Below are positions 20,893 to 30,498 of a DNA stretch of 64,000 bases, in pieces. Position 1 is the stretch's first letter; each line of letters begins with the position of its first letter. The position numbers were made by a program, and so were the translations under genes. The stretch lies in the NCBI GenBank assembly GCA_902597865.1, contig CACJZL010000001.1, positions 58,340-122,339 on the forward strand. Reading direction: 5' to 3'. The notes beneath the pieces were generated by a model. It made no database searches. It was not told the DNA's origin and saw only the letters and a program-made list of their open reading frames with translations. Source of the stretch: an uncultured Pelagibacteraceae bacterium. GTDB lineage: Bacteria; Pseudomonadota; Alphaproteobacteria; Pelagibacterales; Pelagibacteraceae.

Positions 20893-22587
20893 ATGTCCGA
20901 TGTTAATTTGCCGAAACTACAAAAACTTTTTCAAGAAAAAAGATTTACGGATGTTGTTCTTGAAATTGAGGCATCAACAACAGAAAAAAATAGATCCCCA
21001 TTTTTGTTAAATTTGCTTGGTGTATGTAGAGCATCACAAAAAGGTAAATCAGATAGAGATGTTAAATATGCTTTAAACGATTTTGAGGCAGCTTTTTATA
21101 AAGATAATTTGGGACAAATATCTCTAGACGCTTTATGTAGCCATATAACGCTTTGTGCAGAGATGGGAAGAAAAGAGAATGATTTAGTTAACAATTTTTT
21201 AATATCTGAAAAAATGTACTTAGAAGCAGAAAAAAAATATTCTAAAAACATAAAATATTTAGGTTTTGGACTTGATCTTTATAAATATCTTATCAAGCAT
21301 GAAAAAAGAATTTCAAAGGTATTAGAACTCATTAGTATTAGAGGATTAGATAAGATGTTTGGATCAATACTCGTTACTTCTCAAATGTACTTAAACAATT
21401 GGTATCAAAAGGATTTTATAGAATTCCAAAAAGAATTTGCAGAGTTATTTACTGTTTATAGTGCCAAAAAATTATCTAAATTAGACTTTGATAAAAAAAA
21501 AATAAAGATTGCTTTCATGTCTCCTGATTTTAAGCAATCACATTCTATTTCTTATTTTATAATTAATCTAATTAAAGATCTAAAAAACACAAAATTTGAA
21601 ACTTACGGATTATCTCTTGTAGAGACTTTCGAAAAAGACAAAACAACTGATTTTTTCGAAGAACTTTTTGATCAATGGATTGAACTAGGAGGCAAATCAG
21701 ATCAAGAGATTGTGAATAATATTCAAAATGCAAACATAGATATTTTAATTGATCTAGCTGGTTTGTGGTCGGCGAACAGAGTAAGTATTTTTAATACAAG
21801 AATTTGTCCATTACAAATAAGTTGGTTAGGTTATAACAATTCGACAGGGCTTAAAGAAATAGATTTTATTTTAGCAGATGTAAATACTGTTAAGAATGAA
21901 AAGAAATATTATGGAACAGAAATTTATAAACTTCCTGAGATTTGGAATTCTCATTGTGGAGTAAATTACGAAAGATATTTTAATGAATTACCTATAAAAA
22001 AAAATGGTTATTTTACTTTTGGATCTCTCAATAATTTTATGAAAGTAAATGAAAAAGTAATGGATGTTTGGGTAAATATTCTTAAAAAAATAAAAAATTC
22101 AAAAATAATTTTAAAATCATCTTTATATGTTTGTGAAGATGTAATTTTAAAAAGATTTGAAAAAGAGGGCTTGATAAACTCAATCGAAATTTTAAAAAAA
22201 ACAAAGGAAGAGTCATCTCATATAAATGTTTATGATAAGATTGATTTGTGTTTAGATACATTCCCATTTAATGGAGTAACAACAACTTTTGAAGCTTTAT
22301 GGAAAAATGTGCCTGTTCTTACTAAAAAGGGGTATAATTTTAATTCTAGATGTGGAGAAAGTATTTTAAAAAATGCTGGCCTTTATAATTTTATCGCAAT
22401 AAATGATGAAGACTATATTGATAAGGCTGTTTTTTATGCAAATAATATTAGTAAATTGGAGAATATAAGAAAGGAACTTTTCGAAAGAGTTTTGGACACT
22501 CCCCTATTTGATACTAAGAAATTCAGTAATGATTTTTGTCTGGCCCTAGATAATATGCTTAATTCAGTAAAAAATAATTACAAATAG
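20893..22587 (+). CDS. OGT/SPINDLY-like (GT41-type) glycosyltransferase with divergent TPR-like N-terminus
   Basis: KIKIAFMSPDFKQSHSISYFI..DILIDLAGLWSANRVSIFNTRICPLQISWLGYNNSTG..FTFGSLNNFMKVNEKVMDVWVNIL..DTFPFNGVTTTFEALWKNVPVLTKKG. Confidence 0.88.
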   Translation: MSDVNLPKLQKLFQEKRFTDVVLEIEASTTEKNRSPFLLNLLGVCRASQKGKSDRDVKYALNDFEAAFYKDNLGQISLDALCSHITLCAEMGRKENDLVNNFLISEKMYLEAEKKYSKNIKYLGFGLDLYKYLIKHEKRISKVLELISIRGLDKMFGSILVTSQMYLNNWYQKDFIEFQKEFAELFTVYSAKKLSKLDFDKKKIKIAFMSPDFKQSHSISYFIINLIKDLKNTKFETYGLSLVETFEKDKTTDFFEELFDQWIELGGKSDQEIVNNIQNANIDILIDLAGLWSANRVSIFNTRICPLQISWLGYNNSTGLKEIDFILADVNTVKNEKKYYGTEIYKLPEIWNSHCGVNYERYFNELPIKKNGYFTFGSLNNFMKVNEKVMDVWVNILKKIKNSKIILKSSLYVCEDVILKRFEKEGLINSIEILKKTKEESSHINVYDKIDLCLDTFPFNGVTTTFEALWKNVPVLTKKGYNFNSRCGESILKNAGLYNFIAINDEDYIDKAVFYANNISKLENIRKELFERVLDTPLFDTKKFSNDFCLALDNMLNSVKNNYK

Positions 22588-23417
22588 CCTAATTCGACCA
22601 TTTCTTTATAAAAAGTTTTTTCTATTTTTTTTATTAAATTTGTAGGTAATTCTTTTTTCCATGAACCAGTTTTGCCTTTTCGAAAAAACGTAGCACCTGG
22701 TCTTTTTTCAACAAAACCAAGTTTTTCTTCAAGCTTTTGAAGTTCTTTGAAATCAGTTTGTTTAAGAGCTTTATTCAATCTTTCATTATTTATTTCTAAA
22801 TCATCGATTTCACTCAAATAATTTATAATTTTTTTGAAAGTATTTAATTTATCTAGGACCATATCTTCATATCTGATTACTAAAATTTTAGAAGGTTTGT
22901 AACTTTTCCAAGAATTGTAATTATTCGCCCAAGAACCCAAAAGGGATTTCTTATATGTTTTATCTCCTTCACCAGTAGTAGGAACCTCATAACTATCTGA
23001 CGCTTCCATAAACTCAAATGTTTTTTCATAATCACAACCCATATGATTTGAATATGATATCAAGACTTCTCTCGGATCTCTTACAAGGTAAATTCCGCCT
23101 TTAGTATTTCTACTGGTTGTAAATTTGTAAGGTCCAATAGTGCACATTGAATTATGTGTTTTTACAAAGTTTGTTCTATTGTTAAGATTAAGATAATCTT
23201 GCATAGTTTCCCAGTTTTTCACAATTTCTGGAAAATTATTGTAATCAATATTAAGATGTTTCATTGTAGAAATATTTGGAAAGCCTCGCGTTCTAAAATC
23301 ATCAACAATAGTATCATTAAGTTTAAATACATCGCTTGATTTTTGATAATAACTCTTCAGAAACATTCTTAACCAGGTGTTTCCACTCTTTGGGTACGAT
23401 GCTAACCAAATAATCAT
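22578..23417 (-). CDS. Sulfotransferase domain protein
   Basis: MIIWLASYPKSGNTWLRMFLKSYY (5'-PSB) and YLVRDPREVLISYSNHMG (3'-PB); start trimmed to 23417. Confidence 0.92.
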   Translation of the reverse strand: MIIWLASYPKSGNTWLRMFLKSYYQKSSDVFKLNDTIVDDFRTRGFPNISTMKHLNIDYNNFPEIVKNWETMQDYLNLNNRTNFVKTHNSMCTIGPYKFTTSRNTKGGIYLVRDPREVLISYSNHMGCDYEKTFEFMEASDSYEVPTTGEGDKTYKKSLLGSWANNYNSWKSYKPSKILVIRYEDMVLDKLNTFKKIINYLSEIDDLEINNERLNKALKQTDFKELQKLEEKLGFVEKRPGATFFRKGKTGSWKKELPTNLIKKIEKTFYKEMVELGYL

Positions 23418-23466
23418 ATTATATTTTAATGATATCCTTATACAAAATTCAATATATAATATATTG

Positions 23467-24798
23467 ATGACAATTTGTGCTTTATCGACTGCATTTGGTG
23501 CTTCGGGTGTCGCTATTATTAGAATTTCGGGTCCAGAGGCCAGTTTTCTTATCAAAGCTCTTACTAATAAAGCGTTACCAAAGCCTAGACAAGCTACCCT
23601 TCTAGAATTAAACAATATCAACAATAATAGCCCAATAGATCAGGGCATTGTTTTATGGTTTCCTGGCCCTAAAAGCTACACAGGCGAAGATATGGCCGAA
23701 TTACACGTGCATGGAAGTAAAGCTGTAATTAAAGAGCTACAAGAAACAATTTTGAATACAAAAAAATGTAGATTAGCTGAACCTGGAGAGTTTACAAAGC
23801 TAGCTTTTTTAAATGGAAAGATAAATTTGCTGCAAGCAGAGGCGATAGGCGATTTAATAGCAGCAGAAACAGAAATTCAAATGGAACAAGCTAGAAATAT
23901 TATTAAAGGTAAATCTTTTTTAAAATTTAACGACCTCAGAGACAAACTAATAAAAGTTTTGTCAAAAGTTGAAGCAAAGATTGACTTTCCTGATGAAGAC
24001 TTGCCTTCTAAAGTTCTAGATGATGTCAAAAGGGATGTTTCTATTATTGAGAATGAAATCAAAAAAATATTAACCAGTTATGAAATTGGTGAACGAATAA
24101 GAACAGGTTATAAAATTGCAATCGTTGGCCCCCCTAACTCTGGCAAATCAACACTGATGAACTATTTAAGTAAAAGAAATGTAGCAATAGTATCAGATCT
24201 TGCGGGTACTACTCGAGATGTATTGCAAACAAATTTGAATTTTTATGGTTACCCAGTTATAATTTCAGACACCGCAGGCATAAGAGACTCTAAAGATGTA
24301 ATTGAGAAAGAAGGAATTAAGCTTGCTTTCAAAAAAGCGGAGGAAGCAGATCTTAGAATTGTTGTTATAGAGCCCAAAAACGTTGATTTTTATGGGTTTT
24401 TAAATGATCTATTTAATAAGAATACGATTTTAGTTATCAACAAATCGGATCTTAATAAATTTGATGTGAAGGATAGACTTAACAAGTATGACCCAATTTC
24501 TGTATCTTTTCTTAAAGAAAAAAACATAGATGAATTATTAGACCGAATTAAAAAAAATTTAATTAGAGATATGAAGTTTAATGACGATGTTTTTGTAACT
24601 AGAGAGAGACATAAAAATAATCTAAAGGAGTGCTTAATAAACTTGCAAAACTTTAAAGACAAAACTGATTCTTTAGATTTTGACAAAGGCGCTGAAGATC
24701 TTAGGCTAGCACAAGTTGGTTTAGGTAAAATTGTTGGAAAGGTCGACGTAGAGGCCATATTAGGTAGTATTTTCAATGATTTCTGTATCGGTAAATAA
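23467..24798 (+). CDS. mnmE: tRNA modification GTPase MnmE
   Basis: MTICALSTAFGASGVAIIRISGPEA; PPNSGKSTLMN; C-terminal FCIGK; start trimmed to 23467. Confidence 0.97.
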   Translation: MTICALSTAFGASGVAIIRISGPEASFLIKALTNKALPKPRQATLLELNNINNNSPIDQGIVLWFPGPKSYTGEDMAELHVHGSKAVIKELQETILNTKKCRLAEPGEFTKLAFLNGKINLLQAEAIGDLIAAETEIQMEQARNIIKGKSFLKFNDLRDKLIKVLSKVEAKIDFPDEDLPSKVLDDVKRDVSIIENEIKKILTSYEIGERIRTGYKIAIVGPPNSGKSTLMNYLSKRNVAIVSDLAGTTRDVLQTNLNFYGYPVIISDTAGIRDSKDVIEKEGIKLAFKKAEEADLRIVVIEPKNVDFYGFLNDLFNKNTILVINKSDLNKFDVKDRLNKYDPISVSFLKEKNIDELLDRIKKNLIRDMKFNDDVFVTRERHKNNLKECLINLQNFKDKTDSLDFDKGAEDLRLAQVGLGKIVGKVDVEAILGSIFNDFCIGK

Positions 24799-24914
24799 TC
24801 TCAAGTTTATTGGATTTTTAATATCTTTTTAAACAAAAACGTTGGTATTAGCCAACTTTGAAGGGTTTTTTGGTTAAAACTTGTAAAATTTGTCATCAAC
24901 TATAAATTCTAGGT

Positions 24915-26786
24915 ATGAAAAATAATTTTTCATTTGATATTGTTGTAATTGGTGGTGGTCATGCTGGTTGTGAGGCTGCGGCTGCATCCGCTCGAATGGG
25001 TGTCTCTACTGCATTGTTTACGAACGACACTAATACTATAGGCGAGATGTCTTGTAATCCTGCAATCGGTGGGCTAGGTAAAGGGCATTTAGTAAGAGAA
25101 ATAGATGCCTTAGATGGTGTTATGGGAGACATAGCTGATAAGTCTGGCATTCAATTTAGATTACTAAATAGAAGCAGAGGACCAGCAGTGCAAGGACTAC
25201 GAACTCAAAGCGATAGGTCTATTTATAAAAAAGAAATGCAGTCAAAATTGCTAAACTACTGTAATTTAAGCATATTTTCGATCTCAATAAATCAATTTAT
25301 AATTGAAAATAATGAGATAAAAGGCCTTAAGGCAGTAGATGGTACAGAAATCAAATGTTCTAAGGTAATTCTGACAACGGGCACTTTTTTAAATGGTTTG
25401 ATACATATAGGTGATAAAAGAACTCCAGCAGGTAGATATGATGAAAAACCGACTTTAGGTTTATCGGATCAATTAAGAAAATACGATTTTAAATTAGGTA
25501 GATTAAAAACCGGAACACCTCCAAGGTTAGACGGTACAACAATTAATTATGATAATCTTGAGCGACAAGATGCAGATAAAGATATTTCTTTTTTTTCTTT
25601 CTTAACTAAGAAAGTTTATAACGATCAAATTTCATGTAGTATGACTTACACAAATAAAAAAGTTCATGAGATTATTTCTGAAAATTTAAAAAAAAGCGCA
25701 ATGTATTCTGGAAGTATTCAGGGTGTTGGTCCAAGATACTGTCCATCTATTGAAGATAAAATTTATAAATTTAAAGATAAAACTAGACATCAGATATTTT
25801 TAGAACCTGAAGGCCTTAACGATAATACAGTGTATCCAAATGGTATTTCTACATCTCTTCCAGAAGAGATACAGTACAAAATATGTCATAATATCAATGG
25901 TTTAGAGAATGTTAAAATAATAAGGCCTGGATATGCAATAGAATATGATTACGTTGACCCAAGAGAGCTTTTCTCAACCTTAGAGACTAAGAAGATTAAA
26001 AATTTCTATTTAGCAGGACAAATAAATGGAACTACAGGTTATGAAGAAGCGGCAGCACAAGGATTGATTGCTGGTGCCAATGCAGCGTTATCGGTACAAA
26101 ATAAAGAACCATTAATTTTAGATAGATCTCAAGCTTATATCGGTGTCATGATAGATGATTTAGTAACCAAAGGGGTTGCTGAGCCTTATAGGATGTTTAC
26201 TTCAAGAGCTGAATACAGATTAACTCTTAGATCTAATAATGCTGATTTAAGATTAACTGAAATAGGAATAAATATTGGCTTAGTATCGAAAGAAAGAGCT
26301 GAAGTTTTTAATTCCAAAAGTAAAAATTTAGGGAATATTTCAAGCAAAATGGATAAATTAAAAATCTCACCTTCTAAGGTATCTAAATTCGGTGTAAAAA
26401 TTGCAAAAGACGGTATTTTAAGGACTGCTAGCAACATATTAGCTCAAAAGGGAGTGACTATGGACAAGATTAGGGAGATTTGGCCTGAATTAAGCTTTAT
26501 ATCAAAGGAAATAGATGAGCAATTGGAGACCAATGCGCATTACAAGGGTTATTTAAAGAAGCAAAGTGCTGATATATTAGCCTTTAAAAGAGATGAAAAT
26601 CTTAAAATCCCAGATAATATTAACTATGATAATTTTTCTGGGTTTTCAAACGAAGTGAAGTCAAAATTCAAGCAAATTAGGCCAAAAACAATGGGTCAAG
26701 CACTCAGAATTGACGGTATAACCCCAGCGGCAGTATTTATTCTGTTGTCACATCTCAAAAGAAAGTCTATTAAGAAGATAGCTTGA
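24915..26786 (+). CDS. mnmG: tRNA uridine-5-carboxymethylaminomethyl(34) synthesis enzyme MnmG
   Basis: [46 protein letters not shown]. Confidence 0.98.
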   Translation: MKNNFSFDIVVIGGGHAGCEAAAASARMGVSTALFTNDTNTIGEMSCNPAIGGLGKGHLVREIDALDGVMGDIADKSGIQFRLLNRSRGPAVQGLRTQSDRSIYKKEMQSKLLNYCNLSIFSISINQFIIENNEIKGLKAVDGTEIKCSKVILTTGTFLNGLIHIGDKRTPAGRYDEKPTLGLSDQLRKYDFKLGRLKTGTPPRLDGTTINYDNLERQDADKDISFFSFLTKKVYNDQISCSMTYTNKKVHEIISENLKKSAMYSGSIQGVGPRYCPSIEDKIYKFKDKTRHQIFLEPEGLNDNTVYPNGISTSLPEEIQYKICHNINGLENVKIIRPGYAIEYDYVDPRELFSTLETKKIKNFYLAGQINGTTGYEEAAAQGLIAGANAALSVQNKEPLILDRSQAYIGVMIDDLVTKGVAEPYRMFTSRAEYRLTLRSNNADLRLTEIGINIGLVSKERAEVFNSKSKNLGNISSKMDKLKISPSKVSKFGVKIAKDGILRTASNILAQKGVTMDKIREIWPELSFISKEIDEQLETNAHYKGYLKKQSADILAFKRDENLKIPDNINYDNFSGFSNEVKSKFKQIRPKTMGQALRIDGITPAAVFILLSHLKRKSIKKIA

Positions 26787-27421
26787 TAGATTCGCATAAA
26801 ATTGATTACTCAAAACTAGAAGCTTTGAATGTTTCACGTGAAACATTTCTTGAATTAGATGAATTTAAAGAAATGATTTTGGATGAGAACAAAAAAATCA
26901 ATTTAATTAGCCAACATACTGAGGAATTAGCTAGAGATAGACATATAATTGACTGTGCACAAATTATTGATTTAATTGATGAAAATCACCTATCTTGTAC
27001 TGATCTAGGTTCTGGCTCGGGTTTACCTGGTTTAGTTATAGCTATTATCAAAAAAAAACAGAAATCGAAGATGAAATTTTTTCTTTATGAAAAAAGTTAT
27101 AAAAAAAGCAGTTTTTTAAAAAAAGTTATTAATAAATTCGAATTAAACGCTGAAGTAATAAATCAAAATATATTTGATCAAAAAAAAATAAAGTCTGATT
27201 TAATTGTAGCAAGGGCATTTAAACCTTTGCCGGTTATTTTAGATTTAGTAACGAAAAACTTCGATGATTTTAAAGACATCATTTTGTTTTTAGGAAAAAG
27301 TGGAAAGAGTTCTATTAAGCAAAGTTTGAAAAAGTGGAATCTAGAATTTATAGAAAAAAAAAGTGTAACAGAAAAAGATTCAATCATAATTAAAATAAAT
27401 AAAGTGAGTGAAAAAAAATGA
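26783..27421 (+). CDS. rsmG: 16S rRNA (guanine527-N7)-methyltransferase RsmG
   Basis: [29 protein letters not shown]; between mnmG and parA. Confidence 0.95.
   Translation: MIDSHKIDYSKLEALNVSRETFLELDEFKEMILDENKKINLISQHTEELARDRHIIDCAQIIDLIDENHLSCTDLGSGSGLPGLVIAIIKKKQKSKMKFFLYEKSYKKSSFLKKVINKFELNAEVINQNIFDQKKIKSDLIVARAFKPLPVILDLVTKNFDDFKDIILFLGKSGKSSIKQSLKKWNLEFIEKKSVTEKDSIIIKINKVSEKK
26830..26845. promoter_or_regulatory. parS centromere site (ParB binding)
   Basis: Perfect 16-bp palindrome TGTTTCACGTGAAACA inside rsmG, encoding part of NVSRETF. Confidence 0.93.
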
Positions 27422-28218
27422 AAGAGAAAATTATTTCAGTCATCAATCAAAAGGGCGGTGTTGGAAAAACAACAACTGTAATTAATTTAGCTGCAGGACT
27501 TAGTTTAAATGGAAAAAAAATACTAGTTATAGATTTGGACCCACAAGGAAATGCAACAACAGGATTAGGTTTGTCAAATGTAGCAGATACTAGCAAATCA
27601 ATTTACGGAGTCTTAAATGGAAAGGAGGAGATTGAAAGTTCAATTCAAAAGACTAACTTTCAAAATTTAGATATCGTAACATCAAATGTTGATTTATCTG
27701 GTTTGGAGGTTGAAACCGCAGATGACGAAAATAGAGCATATCTTTTAAAGACTAAATTAACCACGTATTTGAACAATTCTAGCCACTCATACGACTACGT
27801 CTTGATTGATTGTCCGCCTTCTTTGAGTTTATTAACCGTGATGGCTTTGGTGGCATCAGACTCATTAGTCGTGCCTTTACAGACAGAATTTTTTGCCCTT
27901 GAAGGGATAACCCAGCTTATCAAAACTATAGATCGCATTAAGGTCGGTCTTAATCCAAACTTATTTGTTAGAGGAATTTTGTTAACGATGTATGACAAAA
28001 GAAACAGACTATCTGCACAAGTTGAAACTGATGCAAGAAATTATTTTAAAGAAAAAGTATACGAAACTGTAGTTCCTAGAAATGTCCGTTTATCCGAAGC
28101 ACCTTCACATGGGGTCCCGGTTTTAATATATGATAAACTATGTCCAGGAAGTAAATCTTATATTAAATTTACAGAGGAGTTTTTGGCACAAGAATCGAGT
28201 TTCGTAACAGCAGCATGA
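27418..28218 (+). CDS. parA: Chromosome partitioning ATPase ParA
   Basis: IISVINQKGGVGKTTTVINLAAGLSL; DLDPQGNATTGLG. Confidence 0.97.
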   Translation: MKEKIISVINQKGGVGKTTTVINLAAGLSLNGKKILVIDLDPQGNATTGLGLSNVADTSKSIYGVLNGKEEIESSIQKTNFQNLDIVTSNVDLSGLEVETADDENRAYLLKTKLTTYLNNSSHSYDYVLIDCPPSLSLLTVMALVASDSLVVPLQTEFFALEGITQLIKTIDRIKVGLNPNLFVRGILLTMYDKRNRLSAQVETDARNYFKEKVYETVVPRNVRLSEAPSHGVPVLIYDKLCPGSKSYIKFTEEFLAQESSFVTAA

Positions 28219-29060
28219 GCAACATTTTTAAAAATAAAAAAGGTTTAGGAAGAGGATTATCATCTTTAATAGGAGATACAAAAACAGTTTCAAAAAACAA
28301 TAAAATTTCAGTTAGTGATTTAATTAGAAATAGGTATCAACCTAGAAAAACATTTGATGAAGAAAGCTTGGAGGAATTAACTAATTCAATTAAGTCTAGA
28401 GGTATCATTCAGCCAATTATTGCAAGACCATCAAGTGGAAATAAATATGAGATAATAGCAGGAGAAAGAAGGTGGTTGGCAGCCCAAAGAGCAGGTTTAC
28501 ACGAGGTGCCAGTAGTTGTTGTTGATGCTGACGATAAAAAGGCTCTTGAGTTCGGTATTGTTGAGAATGTTCAAAGACATGACTTAAATTCAATAGAGGA
28601 AGCGGAAGGTTATAAAAGATTAATAGATGAGTTTAGTTACGATCAAGAACAAGTTGCCAAATTCATAGGTAAAAGCAGAAGTCACATAACAAATTCTTTG
28701 AGACTACTTACTTTGTCTAACTTCGTAACTGATTTGATAAAAACGAATAAAATTACGCCCGGGCATGCTAAAATTTTAGTCGGTCTTGCTAATTCGGATC
28801 AAATTGCAAAAAAAATTGTTAAAAAAAATTTGTCAGTTAGACAAACCGAAAACCTTGTGAGACTTTATAAATCCCCGAGTAAATCAATTAAAGCATTTAA
28901 AGATCCTAACATAAAAAAAATCGAGAACGACTTAATGGATAAAATCGGTCTTAAAACCCAGATAACAAACCAAAAAAATAATAAAGGTTCGCTAACTTTC
29001 AATTATAGAGATTTAGATCAGTTGAATCGTATAATCGATATTTTAAAAAAATACTACTAG
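28215..29060 (+). CDS. parB: Chromosome partitioning protein ParB
   Basis: KGLGRGLSSLIGD; YEIIAGERRWLAAQRAG; HTH KFIGKSRSHITNSLRLL. Confidence 0.97.
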   Translation: MSNIFKNKKGLGRGLSSLIGDTKTVSKNNKISVSDLIRNRYQPRKTFDEESLEELTNSIKSRGIIQPIIARPSSGNKYEIIAGERRWLAAQRAGLHEVPVVVVDADDKKALEFGIVENVQRHDLNSIEEAEGYKRLIDEFSYDQEQVAKFIGKSRSHITNSLRLLTLSNFVTDLIKTNKITPGHAKILVGLANSDQIAKKIVKKNLSVRQTENLVRLYKSPSKSIKAFKDPNIKKIENDLMDKIGLKTQITNQKNNKGSLTFNYRDLDQLNRIIDILKKYY

Positions 29061-30043
29061 AATTGTTCTGAAGTTTCGTAAATAAAATTATAAACAAGCA
29101 TTAAATTAATAGAATTATTTTTCTTTAGGAAAATTTCTGTTTTATTTATATTCACTATCAAATCTTCAATTTCCGATTTAGACCAACTTTCAAGTTGCCT
29201 TTTAATAATCGGTTTATCCTTCCAAAAGATTGGTGGCTTATAATTATTAATTAAACTATCGAGACTAATACTTTCACTTTTTTGTTCGTAAAGTTTAAGT
29301 AGTCTTTTTGCTTTTTGTAGAAATGTTCTTAAGATTAGTATTCCATCCTCTGATTTATAATTACTTTCATTAATAATTTTTGAGGTTCGTCTGGCGTTTT
29401 TTGACAGAGAAGAATCCACTAGTTCATTAATGCTAAAGTTTTCAGAAAGATTTGTTAATATATGTATTTCATTTAAATTAATACTTTTTTTATTGTGAAT
29501 ATAAATTAAGATTTTATCTAACTCAGATTTTAAATGACCTCTATCACCATTACATCGATCTACTAAGAGGTTTATAGTCTCTTGAGAAATACTTATTTTA
29601 TAATTATTAAAAAATTTTTTTGCTATTTCTATTAATGCTATAGAAGTATCTTTGTAAGTTGGGACTACTACTAATTTTTTACTCTTTTCAAATAAATTTC
29701 TTAATTTAGATTTCCTTTCTAGAATATTCGCATTTAATATAATCTTAATATCAGTAATATTTTTATCGAGCAATTTTTCAATTATTTCAAAAATTTTTTC
29801 CGAACATCTATTAATGATTATTATTTTTTCCTTTTCAAACAAAGATTGATTAAATATTTTTTCGTAAAAATTCTCATGATTATTTAAAATTTGTGTCTCA
29901 TCATACCTTTCAATATTTCCATTAAAATTTTTTTTTAGAATTTGAATAGTTTCATTTTTAAGACCTTCATTTTCACCATAAACTAAAAAAAAATTTTGTT
30001 TATCAAATTTCTGTTTACTAATTTCATAACTTTTAATTATCAT
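29057..30043 (-). CDS. holA: DNA polymerase III delta subunit
   Basis: FLVYGENEGLKNETIQIL; RGHLKSELDKI; upstream lptE/leuS context. Confidence 0.87.
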   Translation of the reverse strand: MIIKSYEISKQKFDKQNFFLVYGENEGLKNETIQILKKNFNGNIERYDETQILNNHENFYEKIFNQSLFEKEKIIIINRCSEKIFEIIEKLLDKNITDIKIILNANILERKSKLRNLFEKSKKLVVVPTYKDTSIALIEIAKKFFNNYKISISQETINLLVDRCNGDRGHLKSELDKILIYIHNKKSINLNEIHILTNLSENFSINELVDSSLSKNARRTSKIINESNYKSEDGILILRTFLQKAKRLLKLYEQKSESISLDSLINNYKPPIFWKDKPIIKRQLESWSKSEIEDLIVNINKTEIFLKKNNSINLMLVYNFIYETSEQF

Positions 30044-30498
30044 TTTAAAGTTCCCAGTAAAAAAATAATGTCGTTTGATATTTTATTATTTAAATTCCCA
30101 GTAATATTGTTCTCGTATTGAGCCATATTAAATTTGTCGCTTTGAACGCTGTAGTTAAATTCTTCACTGAATGTTTTGTTGATCAAAACATTATCTTTTT
30201 CATTTTTAACCTTTAAATTAATCTTAATAGATAATTTTTTTTTGGATGGGTCTCCTTTGCTATCTTTTAAAATGATATCAACTGATTGCTTGTAATCTAT
30301 TTCTAGTTTTACCTTTCTAATTCCATTGTCGTTTGATAGCGACATTATCATTTTTTCAATTGCAAATGAATTTTTATTTTCATTCTTATTTACGATCTCT
30401 ATTATTTCGAAGTTACTATTTTTTGAGCTATAGATCGGTTTAAATCCACAACTAGTTAAAATTATTGATACAAGAATTATCGATAATAAAGATTTCAT
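30040..30498 (-). CDS. LPS-assembly lipoprotein LptE-like
   Basis: Lipobox [12 protein letters not shown]; between leuS and holA. Confidence 0.78.
   Translation of the reverse strand: MKSLLSIILVSIILTSCGFKPIYSSKNSNFEIIEIVNKNENKNSFAIEKMIMSLSNDNGIRKVKLEIDYKQSVDIILKDSKGDPSKKKLSIKINLKVKNEKDNVLINKTFSEEFNYSVQSDKFNMAQYENNITGNLNNKISNDIIFLLGTLK

Noticed and set aside
23418-23624. N-terminal extension of the sulfotransferase ORF
   Set aside because: Antisense to the conserved MnmE N-terminus; the family begins at MIIWLASYPKSGNTW.
24841-24856. Hairpin GTTGG-TATTAG-CCAAC between mnmE and mnmG as a terminator
   Set aside because: Short stem not followed directly by a T-run; not convincing as an intrinsic terminator or ncRNA.
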